Positions 8,078-17,117 of a stretch of 64,000 bases of DNA are shown here, piece after piece. Position numbers and translations under genes: made by a program. This stretch comes from JAOUEA01 sp963734685. GTDB taxonomy: Bacteria; Actinomycetota; UBA4738; HRBIN12. The stretch's first letter is position 1; every line of letters begins with the position of its first letter. The notes under the pieces are model-generated. The model saw only the letters and a list, made by a program, of their open reading frames with translations. It did not search any database and had not been told where the DNA came from. Location of the stretch: NCBI GenBank assembly GCA_963734685.1, contig CAVTIC010000001.1, positions 1,240,001 to 1,304,000 of the forward strand, read 5' to 3'.

Positions 8078-8467
8078 CTAGGAGCGACCGTCGGGGCCCT
8101 CGACGTTGAACAGCGACGAGCCGTGGCCGGCGCGCACGACGATCGCGTCGCTGGTGTCGTCCGACGGGTTGCTTTCGCGGTGAACGACCCCCTTCGGCAC
8201 CAGCGCGAAGTCGCCGGGACCGGCGTCGGCGACGTCGGCGCCCGCCGGGCCGGACTCGAATCGCAGCGTGCCCGAGAGCACGTAGACGGCGGTCTCGAAC
8301 TCGCCGTGGTGATGCCAACCCGACACCATGCCCGGCTCGGTCCGCACGTAGCCGGCCCACATCCCCTCGGTCGCGATCGCCTGCTGCCGCTCCATGCCGG
8401 GGGTCGCGGGACCGACGATGCGACCGTCGGCGGGAACGACCACGACACGGTCCTGGTGCCGATCCAT
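8078..8467 (-). CDS. Cupin domain protein
   Basis: 129 residues from ATG 8467, preceded by GGAGGCGCTG; a longer frame upstream lacks a ribosome site. The two cupin motifs are clear: GWHHHGEFETAVYVLSG (two metal-binding His plus Glu) and GDFALVPKGVVHRES (third His). Single-domain cupins of this size bind a divalent metal and act as isomerases, dioxygenases or sensors; the substrate cannot be inferred. It stands alone between convergent genes. Confidence 0.85.
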   Translation of the reverse strand: MDRHQDRVVVVPADGRIVGPATPGMERQQAIATEGMWAGYVRTEPGMVSGWHHHGEFETAVYVLSGTLRFESGPAGADVADAGPGDFALVPKGVVHRESNPSDDTSDAIVVRAGHGSSLFNVEGPDGRS

Positions 8468-8686
8468 CAGCGCCTCCTTCTTCCCGATCGTCCGGGCCGA
8501 ACGTCTGAGTTTGGCGCGCACGCGGTGCGGGGTCTCGTGGTGAACGCCGTGGAGTTTCGACCCACTTCTCCCCATTAAGTACGGCGCATGGTAGAGAGCG
8601 CGCTCGACGACGGGTCGTTGTGGGAGTGAGCGCCGTCGGCCCCGCCATCGGTCAAGCTCGGTGCTACTCCTGCCGAGGAGTTCGTC

Positions 8687-9127
8687 GTGGATGGCGTCGA
8701 TTACGACCCACAGGGCAGCGAGTTCATCGACCCATGCTTCGACTGCGGTCGCGAGACGCCCCCCTACAAGACGCTCACGGAAGGGCCGGCCACGCGGTCG
8801 TTCCACACGTGCGAGGTTGAACACGAGGCGAGGACCCACGCCGACTGGTGGAGCGACTGGGTGGGTTCGGAGATCGTGGAGCGCATGATGATCTTCGACC
8901 CCTCGAAGGGCGATGGCGGCACCACGTGGTCGGGGATCCCCATCACGCCTGAGGTGATCGAAGCGACTCGCCTGCAACCGGCGGCGCAGCCGGAGCAGCC
9001 GGAGCAGCCGGAGCCGGAGTCCTTGCCGATCCGGGAATCCTTCGGGTTCAGGCTCGGGCGGCGATTCGGGGGTTGGCTGTTCGGATTGCCTAGCCTAGCT
9101 CCGCGTCGTCGTCCTCAAGTTGGCTGA
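8687..9127 (+). CDS. Hypothetical protein with N-terminal Cys motif and QPE repeat
   Basis: 146 residues. The N-terminal region has CFDCG and a further Cys (FHTCEVEH), which could bind zinc. A Gln-Pro-Glu repeat (about residues 101-112, QPEQPEQPEPE) leads to a basic tail. No ribosome-binding sequence or TANNNT box was seen before the ATG at 8687, so the start is unsure. The 3' end overlaps the small minus-strand ORF at 9090-9200. Family not recognised. Confidence 0.45.
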   Translation: MDGVDYDPQGSEFIDPCFDCGRETPPYKTLTEGPATRSFHTCEVEHEARTHADWWSDWVGSEIVERMMIFDPSKGDGGTTWSGIPITPEVIEATRLQPAAQPEQPEQPEPESLPIRESFGFRLGRRFGGWLFGLPSLAPRRRPQVG

Positions 9128-9200
9128 GTAGCCAGTCGGCCTCGAGGCGGACAAGCTCGGCGAGCTCTTCCTCGGTGAGGGTCTCGATTTGGTGGTGCAT
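9090..9200 (-). CDS. 36-residue acidic small protein
   Basis: ATG 9200 follows GGAGGGCGTG, a strong ribosome site. The peptide begins MHHQIETLTEEELAELVRLE and ends QLEDDDAELG: acidic, probably helical, with no signal or membrane segment. It overlaps the 3' end of the convergent gene at 8687-9127 by 38 bp. The good ribosome site is the main support. No family recognised. Confidence 0.45.
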   Translation of the reverse strand: MHHQIETLTEEELAELVRLEADWLLSQLEDDDAELG

Positions 9201-9514
9201 CACGCCCTCCTAATGAGTGGGTGCCCCGGCCCGGGAAAGGGAGGGACAACCCCGGACCGAGGCAGCGCCGGCGAGAGCTACTCGGCGGCGGGCTCAGACA
9301 ACTATTAGGTGCCCTGCCTTGTATCTCGTGAATCCGATGCGGGGCCTTTAGCCAGTCCAGCCACATCTCGCGAGCGTCAAAGCGGCGGCGAGAGCTGCAA
9401 GCCTGAGATCCTGGCCCGGCTCCACGACGGTCCGTCGCGGTGACGCCCTCGAGGGCGGCCGCTACGGGTACGAGGAAGAGCTCCGCTCGATCTGAACCAG
9501 ACCGACGGGAACAC
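9201..9514. other. Gene-free stretch
   Basis: About 310 bp with no convincing ORF, tRNA or conserved signal. It is bounded on the right by the strong hairpin at 9515-9548. Confidence 0.5.
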
Positions 9515-9548
9515 AGGAGCCGCCGGAGCCGAAGCTTCGGCGGCTCCT
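9515..9548 (-). terminator. Strong 11-bp hairpin with nested palindrome
   Basis: AGGAGCCGCCG (9515-9525) pairs with CGGCGGCTCCT (9538-9548); the loop region makes a second palindrome, GCCGAAGCTTCGGC (9528-9541), so two structures compete. It lies directly after the minus-strand ORF ending at 9562 and probably terminates it. Confidence 0.55.
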
Positions 9549-9561
9549 CTCCGTCACCTGC

Positions 9562-9774
9562 TCACCCGAGTGCCGGGACGTGCGCGCGGTGTTCGCGGGG
9601 CGCGCGTGCTCCGATCGGTTGTGGCTGCGGTGCGTCGTCGAGCACGATCTCGCTGTGCACATGGCCGCACCGATAGAGCGTCCATCTCACGAGGCCCTCG
9701 TCGCGCGGATGCATCCCGGAGATCGAGGGCCCGGGCCGGCCACATCGTTGGCAGAAGGGGACGGCGTCGGTCAT
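9562..9774 (-). CDS. Small Cys-rich putative zinc-binding protein
   Basis: 70 residues from ATG 9774. It begins MTDAVPFCQRCGRPGPSISG and continues with WTLYRCGHVHSEIVLDD, giving a CxxC pair and a later C-x-H, enough for one zinc site. The C-terminal tail is Pro/Arg-rich. There is no Shine-Dalgarno. It is followed by a strong hairpin at 9515-9548. Unknown function. Confidence 0.5.
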   Translation of the reverse strand: MTDAVPFCQRCGRPGPSISGMHPRDEGLVRWTLYRCGHVHSEIVLDDAPQPQPIGARAPREHRAHVPALG

Positions 9775-9918
9775 GGGCGGAGTGTGGCGAACGGCGGACC
9801 TCGATGGCATCGGTCCGACGTCCAGTTTCCCGACCCCCCGATACCTATTCTCGACTAGGACTCCTGGACGAGAGAGCCCCTGCTTGAGACCCTGCGGGGA
9901 CCGTCAGGAAGGAGCCCG

Positions 9919-11068
9919 ATGACCACCGATCGTGCCGACGTGGTCGTGGTCGGCCTCGGCGTCACCGGGCTCTCGACGGCCGCGGCGCTCGCTCGCCGGG
10001 GTCATGCAGTCGTGGGCATCGACCGGTGGGGGAGCGGCCACCCGGTCACGTCGTCGACCGGCGCGTCGCGCTCGATCAGGCTCACCTACGACGACGAGCG
10101 ATACGTTCGGCTGGCGCGGGAGGCGTTCGTGGGGTGGCGACGCCTCGAGGCCTCGCAGGACGTGACCCTGCTGGTCGAGACCGGGACAGGTCGACCTGGG
10201 ACCCGCCGAGAAGCTCGACGCGATGGCCGCCGCGATGCGCGCGAGCGACGTGCCGTTCGACGAGCTCGAGGCGGGCGGCGTCCGCGATCGCTTCCCAGAG
10301 CTCGCGATGCGGGCCGGTGAGCGGGCGCTGTTCCATGCGGAAGCGGGCACGGTGCTCGCCGACGCCGCGCTGCGCGCGCTGGCGGCCGACGCGTCGCGGG
10401 AAGGGGTCGAGCTCTCGATGCCCGAGCGGTGCGTCGCGCTCGAGGTGGGTTCCGACGAGGTGGACGTGGTGACCGACCGGCGCACGCTCCGTGCGGACCG
10501 GGTCGTGATCGCGGCGGGACCGTGGTCGGGGGAGCTGTTGGCGTCGGTGGGCATCGAGCTGCCGCTCGCTCCGGCGGTCGCCCAGGTGACCTTCCTCGAG
10601 GCGCCGCAGCTCGTCGACCGTCCGGGCCTCGCCGACTGGATGAGGCACGACGGCGTCGGCGTGTACGGCCATCCGGTGCCGGGCGTCGGGTACAAGGTCG
10701 CGTTCGACGCGGGTTCCACCGAGCCGTGGCTCCCCGACGTCGAGGCGTGGCCACCCGATCTCGCCGAGCAGGCTCGGCTGATGGAGTGGCTCGGGGCGCG
10801 CATGCCGGCCGTCGAACCGCGCGTGGCGCTCACGCAGCGGCATCCGTGGACGATGACGCCCGACGGCGACTTCGCGATCGACCGTCGCGGCCCGATCGTC
10901 GTCGCAGCCGGATGCTCCGGCCACGCGTTCAAGTTCGGCCCGGCGCTCGGGGCGCTCGTGGCCGACGTGGCCGAGGGCGTGGCTCGCGACGACCTCGGGC
11001 TGTTCTCACTCGACCGGCCGGCGATGCGGACGGGCCATGCGTCGGCCTCGACGCCGATCTCGCGGTAA
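9919..11068 (+). CDS. FAD-dependent amine oxidase, sarcosine oxidase type (frameshifted)
   Basis: ATG 9919 has AGGAAGGAG upstream. The start shows the Rossmann FAD motif (ADVVVVGLGVTGLSTAAALA) and the DAO-family segment SSTGASRSIRLTYDDERY. One extra A near 10186 breaks the frame after VETG; the second part continues from AEKLDAMAAAMRASDVPF to the stop at 11068 and includes the substrate region, the YKVAFDAGST segment and a C-terminal GCSGHAFKFGP, which in monomeric sarcosine oxidase and MTOX enzymes lies next to the covalent flavin Cys. Corrected length is about 383 residues, normal for the family. The likely reaction is oxidative demethylation or deamination of an N-methyl amino acid. It is convergent with the operon ending at 11118. 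Confidence 0.8.
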
Positions 11069-11117
11069 CGAGGCTGGGTCGTCCGCAGGGGCCGTCTCGA
11101 GCCAGTCGAGAGTGGCT

Positions 11118-12422
11118 TCACGCGGCGCTGCGGGCCCAAGGTACGGATCGTGCGGCGATCCGCGCCACGCGCGTCGCGAGCGCGACGATCGTGAGGATCG
11201 GGGGCAGGCCGAGCGACCGGGGGAGGAGCGTCGAGTCCGCAACATAGACGTTCTCCGGCAGGCGGTCGTCGTGCAACGTCTCCGCGGTGGCTCGCGTGAG
11301 CGGGAGCGTGCCGCCGGGGTGCCCGCCGTTCAGGACGCCGTCGAACGTCGAGTCCGGGTCGACACCTGCGCCCGCCAAGAGCTCACGGGCGAGCCCCGCA
11401 CCCTCCTCCAATCGTCGGCGGTCGGTCGGCGTCAGGTGCGTTCGCACGCGGCGACCGTCGACACGGCCTCCTCCTTCGTCGGCGAGCTTGACCATCACGC
11501 CCATGATGTCCTGCGGTGGGCCGCGCCAGCGTGGCTCGAGCGCGTAGCTCAGCCAGTCGAAGTAGGGCGACAGGATGTAACGATCGCGCCGCACGACGAA
11601 CGGCATCTCGATCTCGTTGCACTGCCAGGCGGACGGCACGCGTGCGGCGATCGTGAGCACGGGATCGACCGTCAGCGTGGGCTCGCATCGGATCCCCGAG
11701 CGCTCGAGGATCGCGGGCGTGCCGAGGCCGCCGGCCGCCAGGACGACGAGATCGGCCGCCAGGAAGTCAGCGCTCATCGGTCCGCCTGTCATGACGCCGA
11801 CGGCGCGTCCTCCTTCGGTCACGATCCGCTCCACACGCGTCCCTGTGCGCACGTGTGCGCCGCGGGCGACGGCGACATCGAGGAAGCGCCGGGCGTCCCA
11901 CTTGATCCCGTACGGGCACCCCAGCACGCAGCGCCCGCAGTGGCGACATCGTTCGGCGCGACCCATCTTCGGCGTCGGCTGCGGCGCGAGCCCGAGGTCT
12001 TCGGCCGCGGCGAACAGCCTCCGGGTCGTCGCGTGCCATCGGCGCCGGTGCTCGGTCGACACCGGGATCTCGGATGCGATCGTGGCGAACTCCTCGTCGA
12101 GATCGATCCCGAGCGCGCGGAGGTCGTCGTCGGCCCGGATCCCGTTTCCGGTCGCCACGGTCGTCGTCCCACCGGTTCCGCAGCCGTGCACGACGAGCAT
12201 GTCGTCGGTGCGTCGGATCCGCATCGCGGGGTAGGCGACGCGGATCAAGCGGGGATCGACGAGCAGTCGGCTCCTCGCGAGCCGGTCGATCGAGCGCGGC
12301 TCGAGCTCGCTCCGACGGTACGGTTGGCCGGTCTCGAGCACCGTGACGTCGTACGCCCCTTGAAGCTCCTTCGCGGCCGTGGCGCCTCCGGCCCCGCTCC
12401 CGACGACGATCGCGGTCCTCAC
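11118..12422 (-). CDS. GMC-type FAD oxidoreductase with ferredoxin-like Cys cluster
   Basis: 434 residues. GTG 12422 overlaps the upstream stop as GTGA and has GGGAGGG before it. The N-terminus TAIVVGSGAGGATAAKEL is the FAD-binding fold; GCGTGGTTTVATGNG matches the GMC signature region, and the C-terminus has NGGHPGGTLPL and the catalytic-His region of the family. A CRHCGRCVLGCP motif near residue 180 resembles a ferredoxin 4Fe-4S ligand set, present in a subset of GMC-like enzymes. The probable role is oxidation of an alcohol. It is the last gene of a four-gene overlapping operon. Confidence 0.85.
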   Translation of the reverse strand: MRTAIVVGSGAGGATAAKELQGAYDVTVLETGQPYRRSELEPRSIDRLARSRLLVDPRLIRVAYPAMRIRRTDDMLVVHGCGTGGTTTVATGNGIRADDDLRALGIDLDEEFATIASEIPVSTEHRRRWHATTRRLFAAAEDLGLAPQPTPKMGRAERCRHCGRCVLGCPYGIKWDARRFLDVAVARGAHVRTGTRVERIVTEGGRAVGVMTGGPMSADFLAADLVVLAAGGLGTPAILERSGIRCEPTLTVDPVLTIAARVPSAWQCNEIEMPFVVRRDRYILSPYFDWLSYALEPRWRGPPQDIMGVMVKLADEGGGRVDGRRVRTHLTPTDRRRLEEGAGLARELLAGAGVDPDSTFDGVLNGGHPGGTLPLTRATAETLHDDRLPENVYVADSTLLPRSLGLPPILTIVALATRVARIAARSVPWARSAA

Positions 12423-12964
12423 CGCTGATCCCTCCCTGCGACGGCGAGCGTCGCCAGGCACGCCGGGTATCCGTTCGTGATGCGCTCGGAGAAGGTGAGC
12501 CGGGCGCCACCCGTCAACCCCGCCATCAGGCCCGCGTCCGAGGAGGACATCACCCGACACACCTCGGGGGAATACGCGGCCGCGAACGCGCATCGGGTGA
12601 CGACGACCCGCCCCTGTTCGTCGCCGGTCAGGTCGATCCCGATGAGCTGGTAGAGCCGGTGCGCGATCTCGAGTGCGTCCTTGATGGTCCGGATCCCGAG
12701 CGCGAGCCGGACGCGCCGGCCGAGGCGTTCCGTGTTCTCGCGGAGCCGTCGTTCGACGAACGCCCGACGCTCGGGGTCGTGAAGCACGCCACGCGCGTGC
12801 TCGTCGGTGTACGCCGAGTAGGTGGTGAGGATCGCGTCGCCCGAGCGCCCTCGGAGATCAGGCATCGGCGTGCCGAACGCGTCGGCCGTCGCTCGGAAGA
12901 GCGTCCGCAGCACCCAGCGCCTCACGGGGTCCGGGATGCGATCGGGCAGCGCGTGCATGCGCAT
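12419..12964 (-). CDS. Conserved protein, possibly ATC hydrolase-like
   Basis: 181 residues from ATG 12964; a GTG six bases earlier (12970) overlaps the upstream stop and is a fair alternative. The N-terminal half is Arg-rich and helical. The C-terminal half (VVVTRCAFAAAYSPEVCRVM, LTGGARLTFSERITNGYPAC) resembles the layout of the L-2-amino-thiazoline-4-carboxylate hydrolase-like family, with three Cys at matching spacings, but this is a weak resemblance. It is sandwiched by overlapping stop/start codons between the ligase-reductase and the GMC oxidoreductase, so it should act in the same pathway. Confidence 0.6.
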   Translation of the reverse strand: MRMHALPDRIPDPVRRWVLRTLFRATADAFGTPMPDLRGRSGDAILTTYSAYTDEHARGVLHDPERRAFVERRLRENTERLGRRVRLALGIRTIKDALEIAHRLYQLIGIDLTGDEQGRVVVTRCAFAAAYSPEVCRVMSSSDAGLMAGLTGGARLTFSERITNGYPACLATLAVAGRDQR

Positions 12965-12966
12965 GC

Positions 12967-15681
12967 TCACGCGCGGACCTCCTCGTGCTCGTAGAGTCCG
13001 TCGATCACGTCGCCGAAGCGCGTGGCGACGCGGTCGCGCCGGAGCTTGAGGTTCGGCGTGAGGTCCCCCCCGTCGATCGAGAGATCGTCGGCGAGCACCG
13101 CCCAGCGCTTCACCTGTTCCGGATGAGAGAGGCCGCGGTTGATCGCGGCGATCTCCTGCGCGACGACGTCTCGCTGAGCGTCGTCGGGTGCTCCGTCGAT
13201 CCACAGCAACGCCGCGCAGTACGGACGGGCCTCGCCCACGACCATCGCGGTCGTCACGCCGGGGATCCTTCGCAGCCGCGCCTCGATCTTCGCCGGGTTC
13301 AGGTACTTCCCGTAGGAGGTCTTCAGCAGCTCCTTCTTCCGCCCGTCGACCACGAGGAAGCCATCGTCCATGTGACCGAGGTCGCCGGTTGTGAGCCACC
13401 CGTCGCGGAACGGCTGCGCAGCGCTTTCGTCGGCGTAGCCGACCGTGACCTGCGGCCCCCTGGCGAGGATCTCGCCGTCGTCGGCGATGCGCACCGTGGT
13501 TCCCGGGAGCGGCTCGCCGACGGTGCCGATCCGGTTGCGCCTCGACCGGTTCAAGGTCAGCAGGGGTGCCTCGGTGAGTCCGTAGGCGTCGTGCACCTCG
13601 ACGCCCAGCTCGTGGAAGCCGGCGAGCAGGCCCTCCGGAACCTGAGCCGATCCGACGATCAGCTGCGCGCATCGGTCGAGGCCTGCGCGCCGCAGGACCG
13701 TCCGGCGGACGATCCACCCGAGGGCGCGCTTCTCGGGCCCGTCCTTCATCCGTTGGAACCGCCGGCCGGCGGCGCTACGTTCCACGTGCTCCCACACCTT
13801 CTCGTACAGCCGCGGGACGGAGAAGAACACGGTCGGACGCACCGACCGGAGGGCGGCAGGCACGTCGTGGATGTCCTCGACGAACGCGATCTCGACCGGG
13901 GCGGGCATCGAGTACGGCCCGTAGGTGCCCAAGATCCCCTCCACCACGTGGTTCATCGGGAGGAACGACACGTATGCCACAGGTCGCGTGCGCGCTCGCC
14001 ACGGTAGGAGCGACGCGATCGTCTCCGCCATCCATCGGAGCTGCCCGTGGGTGAAGGCGACCCCCTTGGGGAACCCCGTGGTCCCCGACGTGTACCTGAG
14101 CGTCGCGACGTCGTCGAGGTCGACCGGCGCCTGCGCGATCTCGGGCGCCTCCTCTCGGTGGGCGACCAGGTCGTGCCAGCCGAGGATGTGCTCGGGCGGC
14201 GTCTCCCGGCAGAACGACACCGTCGGCAGGGACGACGCCACCGGGCCGCGATCACCGAGGATCCGGGGCGAACCGACGAGCAACGCTTCGGCGCGGCTCG
14301 ACCGCAGGATCGCGTCGATCTCATCGGGCGGCGTCGTGGCGTACAGCGGCACGGTCACGGCCCCGAGCAGCCCGAGCGCCAGATCGAGCGTCAGATACCG
14401 AGTCCCGTTCGGTCCGACGATAGCCACGCGCGTGCCCGCGCCGACCCCGATCCCGCGCAGGGTGTTCGCCGATGCGAGCACGTCGCGATGCACGTCCGCC
14501 GCCGACTTCGGCTGCTCGTGGCCGTCGGCGATGTCGACGTAGGAGAGCGGGAGTCGCCGGCTGCGCAGCCGGAGCATCGCCTGCTCGTGCACCGTGCGCC
14601 CGGCACGGTGGAGGAATCCGCGACGGACCGCGAACCGCATCAGGGCCGGCAGGTACGCCTCCCATCTCGGCTGGTACGTCCCGAGCAGGCGGTCGGCGTG
14701 ATCGCGCCGGAACGTGCGCCGCTCGCTGAGGTACGGCCGGACGATGTCGAGCCGATCGCCTGCGCCTCCGGGCAACGGCACGCGGGGCAGCGGCACGAAG
14801 ATCGGGCGGGGGAGCCGAACGCCGAGCTCCTCGCGCGCCCACGTTCGAACCGCACCGACGAGCTCGGCCGCCGTGGGAAGCGTTGCCCGCGGCGCCGTGA
14901 GGTGAACGGTGCATCCCTCGGCCCGCGGGTCGACGAGCAGCCGCACGATCGCGTCGGCGACGTGGTCGACCGGCACGATGTTGACCCGTAGGGTCGGGCT
15001 CGCCGGGATGACGCGACGGCGCCGCACGAGGTACCGGCGGAGCAGCACGTAGACCGTGTTGAACGTCGTGACCTCGCCGGTCCGCGAGTCGCCGACGATC
15101 ATCGAAGGACGAACGACGGTGACCGGCAGGGTCGTCATCGCCTCGCGGGCGAGGCGTTCCGCCTCGTACTTCGTCCGCTCATAGTCGTTCTCGAATCCGA
15201 ACCGGTCCGTCAGGTCGTCCTCGCCGACCTCCCCCTCTCGTCGGCCCGCGACGTAGGCGGTCGACACGTGGAGCACGCGCTCGAGCCCGTGATCGGCGTG
15301 GGCGGCTTGCGCGATCGCCAGGACGTTCTCGGTTCCCACCACGTTCGTCCGGCGCAGCTCGGCGAGCGACGCGTCGAAGCGCACGTTCGCGGCGGCATGG
15401 ATGACGTGCGTGAGCCGAGGAACGAGCCGCGAGTACGCTGCCGGTTCGAGCCCGAGCCGCGGCCGCGTCACGTCGCCCGCCAGCACCTCGACGCGGTGTC
15501 CGACGGCGGCGGTGAGCTCGGCCCGTTCGTACCAGGCACGCATCGCGGCGCGACGTGCCTCCTCGTCGTTCTCGGCCTGCACCAGCGCGACAAGGGTGAG
15601 GTCGCTCCGTTCGAGCAGCCGGCGGGCGACTTCGGTGCCGAGGAACCCGGTCGCCCCCGTCAGCAGGACTACGCCGCCCAT
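12967..15681 (-). CDS. NAD(P)-dependent reductase / acyl-adenylate ligase fusion
   Basis: 904 residues from ATG 15681 (an in-frame ATG at 15696 would enlarge the overlap with the upstream gene). Residues ~1-370 are an extended SDR of the thioester/acyl-CoA reductase type: VLLTGATGFLGTEVARRLL, HVSTAYVAG, and the catalytic YERTK. Residues ~390-890 are an AMP-forming ligase: LRYTSGTTGFPKGVAFTH, YGLTEAP, TTGDLGHMDDGF and the acyl-transfer Lys region LLKTSYGKYLNPAKIE. This is the reverse of carboxylic acid reductases (ligase, carrier, reductase), and I see no carrier-protein Ser motif between the domains. It could activate a fatty acid and reduce or elongate it. It overlaps both neighbours in the operon. 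Confidence 0.85.
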   Translation of the reverse strand: MGGVVLLTGATGFLGTEVARRLLERSDLTLVALVQAENDEEARRAAMRAWYERAELTAAVGHRVEVLAGDVTRPRLGLEPAAYSRLVPRLTHVIHAAANVRFDASLAELRRTNVVGTENVLAIAQAAHADHGLERVLHVSTAYVAGRREGEVGEDDLTDRFGFENDYERTKYEAERLAREAMTTLPVTVVRPSMIVGDSRTGEVTTFNTVYVLLRRYLVRRRRVIPASPTLRVNIVPVDHVADAIVRLLVDPRAEGCTVHLTAPRATLPTAAELVGAVRTWAREELGVRLPRPIFVPLPRVPLPGGAGDRLDIVRPYLSERRTFRRDHADRLLGTYQPRWEAYLPALMRFAVRRGFLHRAGRTVHEQAMLRLRSRRLPLSYVDIADGHEQPKSAADVHRDVLASANTLRGIGVGAGTRVAIVGPNGTRYLTLDLALGLLGAVTVPLYATTPPDEIDAILRSSRAEALLVGSPRILGDRGPVASSLPTVSFCRETPPEHILGWHDLVAHREEAPEIAQAPVDLDDVATLRYTSGTTGFPKGVAFTHGQLRWMAETIASLLPWRARTRPVAYVSFLPMNHVVEGILGTYGPYSMPAPVEIAFVEDIHDVPAALRSVRPTVFFSVPRLYEKVWEHVERSAAGRRFQRMKDGPEKRALGWIVRRTVLRRAGLDRCAQLIVGSAQVPEGLLAGFHELGVEVHDAYGLTEAPLLTLNRSRRNRIGTVGEPLPGTTVRIADDGEILARGPQVTVGYADESAAQPFRDGWLTTGDLGHMDDGFLVVDGRKKELLKTSYGKYLNPAKIEARLRRIPGVTTAMVVGEARPYCAALLWIDGAPDDAQRDVVAQEIAAINRGLSHPEQVKRWAVLADDLSIDGGDLTPNLKLRRDRVATRFGDVIDGLYEHEEVRA

Positions 15682-16937
15682 GGCACGGCACCCCATCCGT
15701 GCGAGTCGGCGAACGCCCGGAGCACCTCGCGGTTCCTTCGGGCGTCGAGCAGATGGTGCTCGTGGCCGTCGATGAGCGCTCTCGTGACATCCGCCGGAGC
15801 CGAGAGGACCTCGTCGAGGCGAGCCGACGCGGCGGTCAACATCGCGTCGAGGGCCGCGGCATCCTGCGCGAGGTCGCCGTCACCTCCGGGGCCGACGAAA
15901 CAGCGACCCAGGTCCAGCTCCTCGAAGAGCGTGCGCAGCCGCAGATCGTGCCCGACGGCGACCTGCGGAACACCGGCGGCCATCGACAGGATCGAGGCGT
16001 GGTAGCGCGACGTGAGGAGACCTCCCAGGCTGCGCAGGAGGATCGTCATCCGCGACGCGTCGAGGTCGCGAGACGAGAAGATCCGCGCTCGGTCCGGTCG
16101 TTGCATCCGCGCGTGGATCGCGCGTGCGAGCGACTCGTCGAGCTCCTCCATGCAGATGAGCGCGACCGATCGTCCATCGTCAACGACCCGGTCGGCGATC
16201 CGCGCGTACCCCTGGGCGAGCTGTGCGGACGCACGGCGGCGGGCGGGTGAGCGGCTGAACGAGTACGGCCAGCGATACCGATCGGCTCGACGTCCGAACG
16301 GACGGATCACGACCGGCCACAGGAACAGGTCGACCGCGGCGATCCCGATCGGCGCCGGACCCGCATCGGGCCACGCAGCGCTCAACCAGGTCCGGTCTTC
16401 GTCGCGCGGACGGAACGTGAACGCGTTGTCCGCCGTGACCTCAAGCGGCGCGGTCACGCCCCACGAACGCAGGCGCTCGGCGGCCGCCGCGGATCGGGTC
16501 ACGATCAGGTCCGTCCGGCTCGCCTGCCGACGGACGAGACGCTCGTTCCTGGGGCGGAGCTGGCCGGCATCCACGGCGTACGCGATGCACGGCGTTCCCT
16601 TCACCGCAGCGCAGTGCGTCGCCCACAGGAAGTACCAGAGGAGGGCCGACGTCCACGTGTCCATGTAGGCGCTGCCCTCGACGAGCATCACGAGGTCGTG
16701 TCGGCGCACGAGCCGGCGGACGGTGGGCACGAAGATCGTGGGGAGGCGCTCGATCGTGACCCCGGGCATGTCGCCCACGTACCGGCGGAGGTTCGCCGGC
16801 TCGAGCGCGGGGATCGTGATCGGCGCATCCGGACCGAACACGGTGCGCACGTCGGCCAGATCGGCGAGCAGCAACGCCTCGGCCCCGGTGTTGTTGGCGC
16901 CGTTGTAGCCGATCAGCAGGATCCTCGGCTCGGCCAT
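15669..16937 (-). CDS. Polysaccharide pyruvyl transferase family protein
   Basis: 422 residues from ATG 16937, with GGAGGGGATC upstream. The start RILLIGYNGANNTGAEALLL is the typical first strand-loop of the family, and SRYHASILSMAAGVPQVAVG with the conserved His is the second signature. These enzymes (CsaB-like) move a pyruvyl group from PEP to a sugar in cell-wall polymers, or use the same fold for related transfers. It is the first gene of the minus-strand operon; its stop lies inside the next gene's first codons. The combination with a lipid-activating enzyme suggests a cell-surface glycolipid, by inference. Confidence 0.85.
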   Translation of the reverse strand: MAEPRILLIGYNGANNTGAEALLLADLADVRTVFGPDAPITIPALEPANLRRYVGDMPGVTIERLPTIFVPTVRRLVRRHDLVMLVEGSAYMDTWTSALLWYFLWATHCAAVKGTPCIAYAVDAGQLRPRNERLVRRQASRTDLIVTRSAAAAERLRSWGVTAPLEVTADNAFTFRPRDEDRTWLSAAWPDAGPAPIGIAAVDLFLWPVVIRPFGRRADRYRWPYSFSRSPARRRASAQLAQGYARIADRVVDDGRSVALICMEELDESLARAIHARMQRPDRARIFSSRDLDASRMTILLRSLGGLLTSRYHASILSMAAGVPQVAVGHDLRLRTLFEELDLGRCFVGPGGDGDLAQDAAALDAMLTAASARLDEVLSAPADVTRALIDGHEHHLLDARRNREVLRAFADSHGWGAVPWAA

Positions 16938-17105
16938 CGATCCCCTCCGATGCCACCGTGGCAGGCTCGCGTCGATGTGTGGCGTGCCGTCAGGCCCGGT
17001 GCGCACCGGGCCTTCGGGTCACATCCGATTCCCTCCGCCATCGCGGTCGAGTGGCCATGCCCTGTCGGAGTGATCGGGACGGTTCCGGCTCGGTGCCGAG
17101 CGACC

Positions 17106-17111
17106 TATCAT
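17106..17111 (+). promoter_or_regulatory. -10 box TATCAT for leaderless HD-domain mRNA
   Basis: TATCAT is followed by CCAGCC and the GTG at 17118. The six-base gap leaves no room for a ribosome site. Confidence 0.55.
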
Positions 17112-17117
17112 CCAGCC

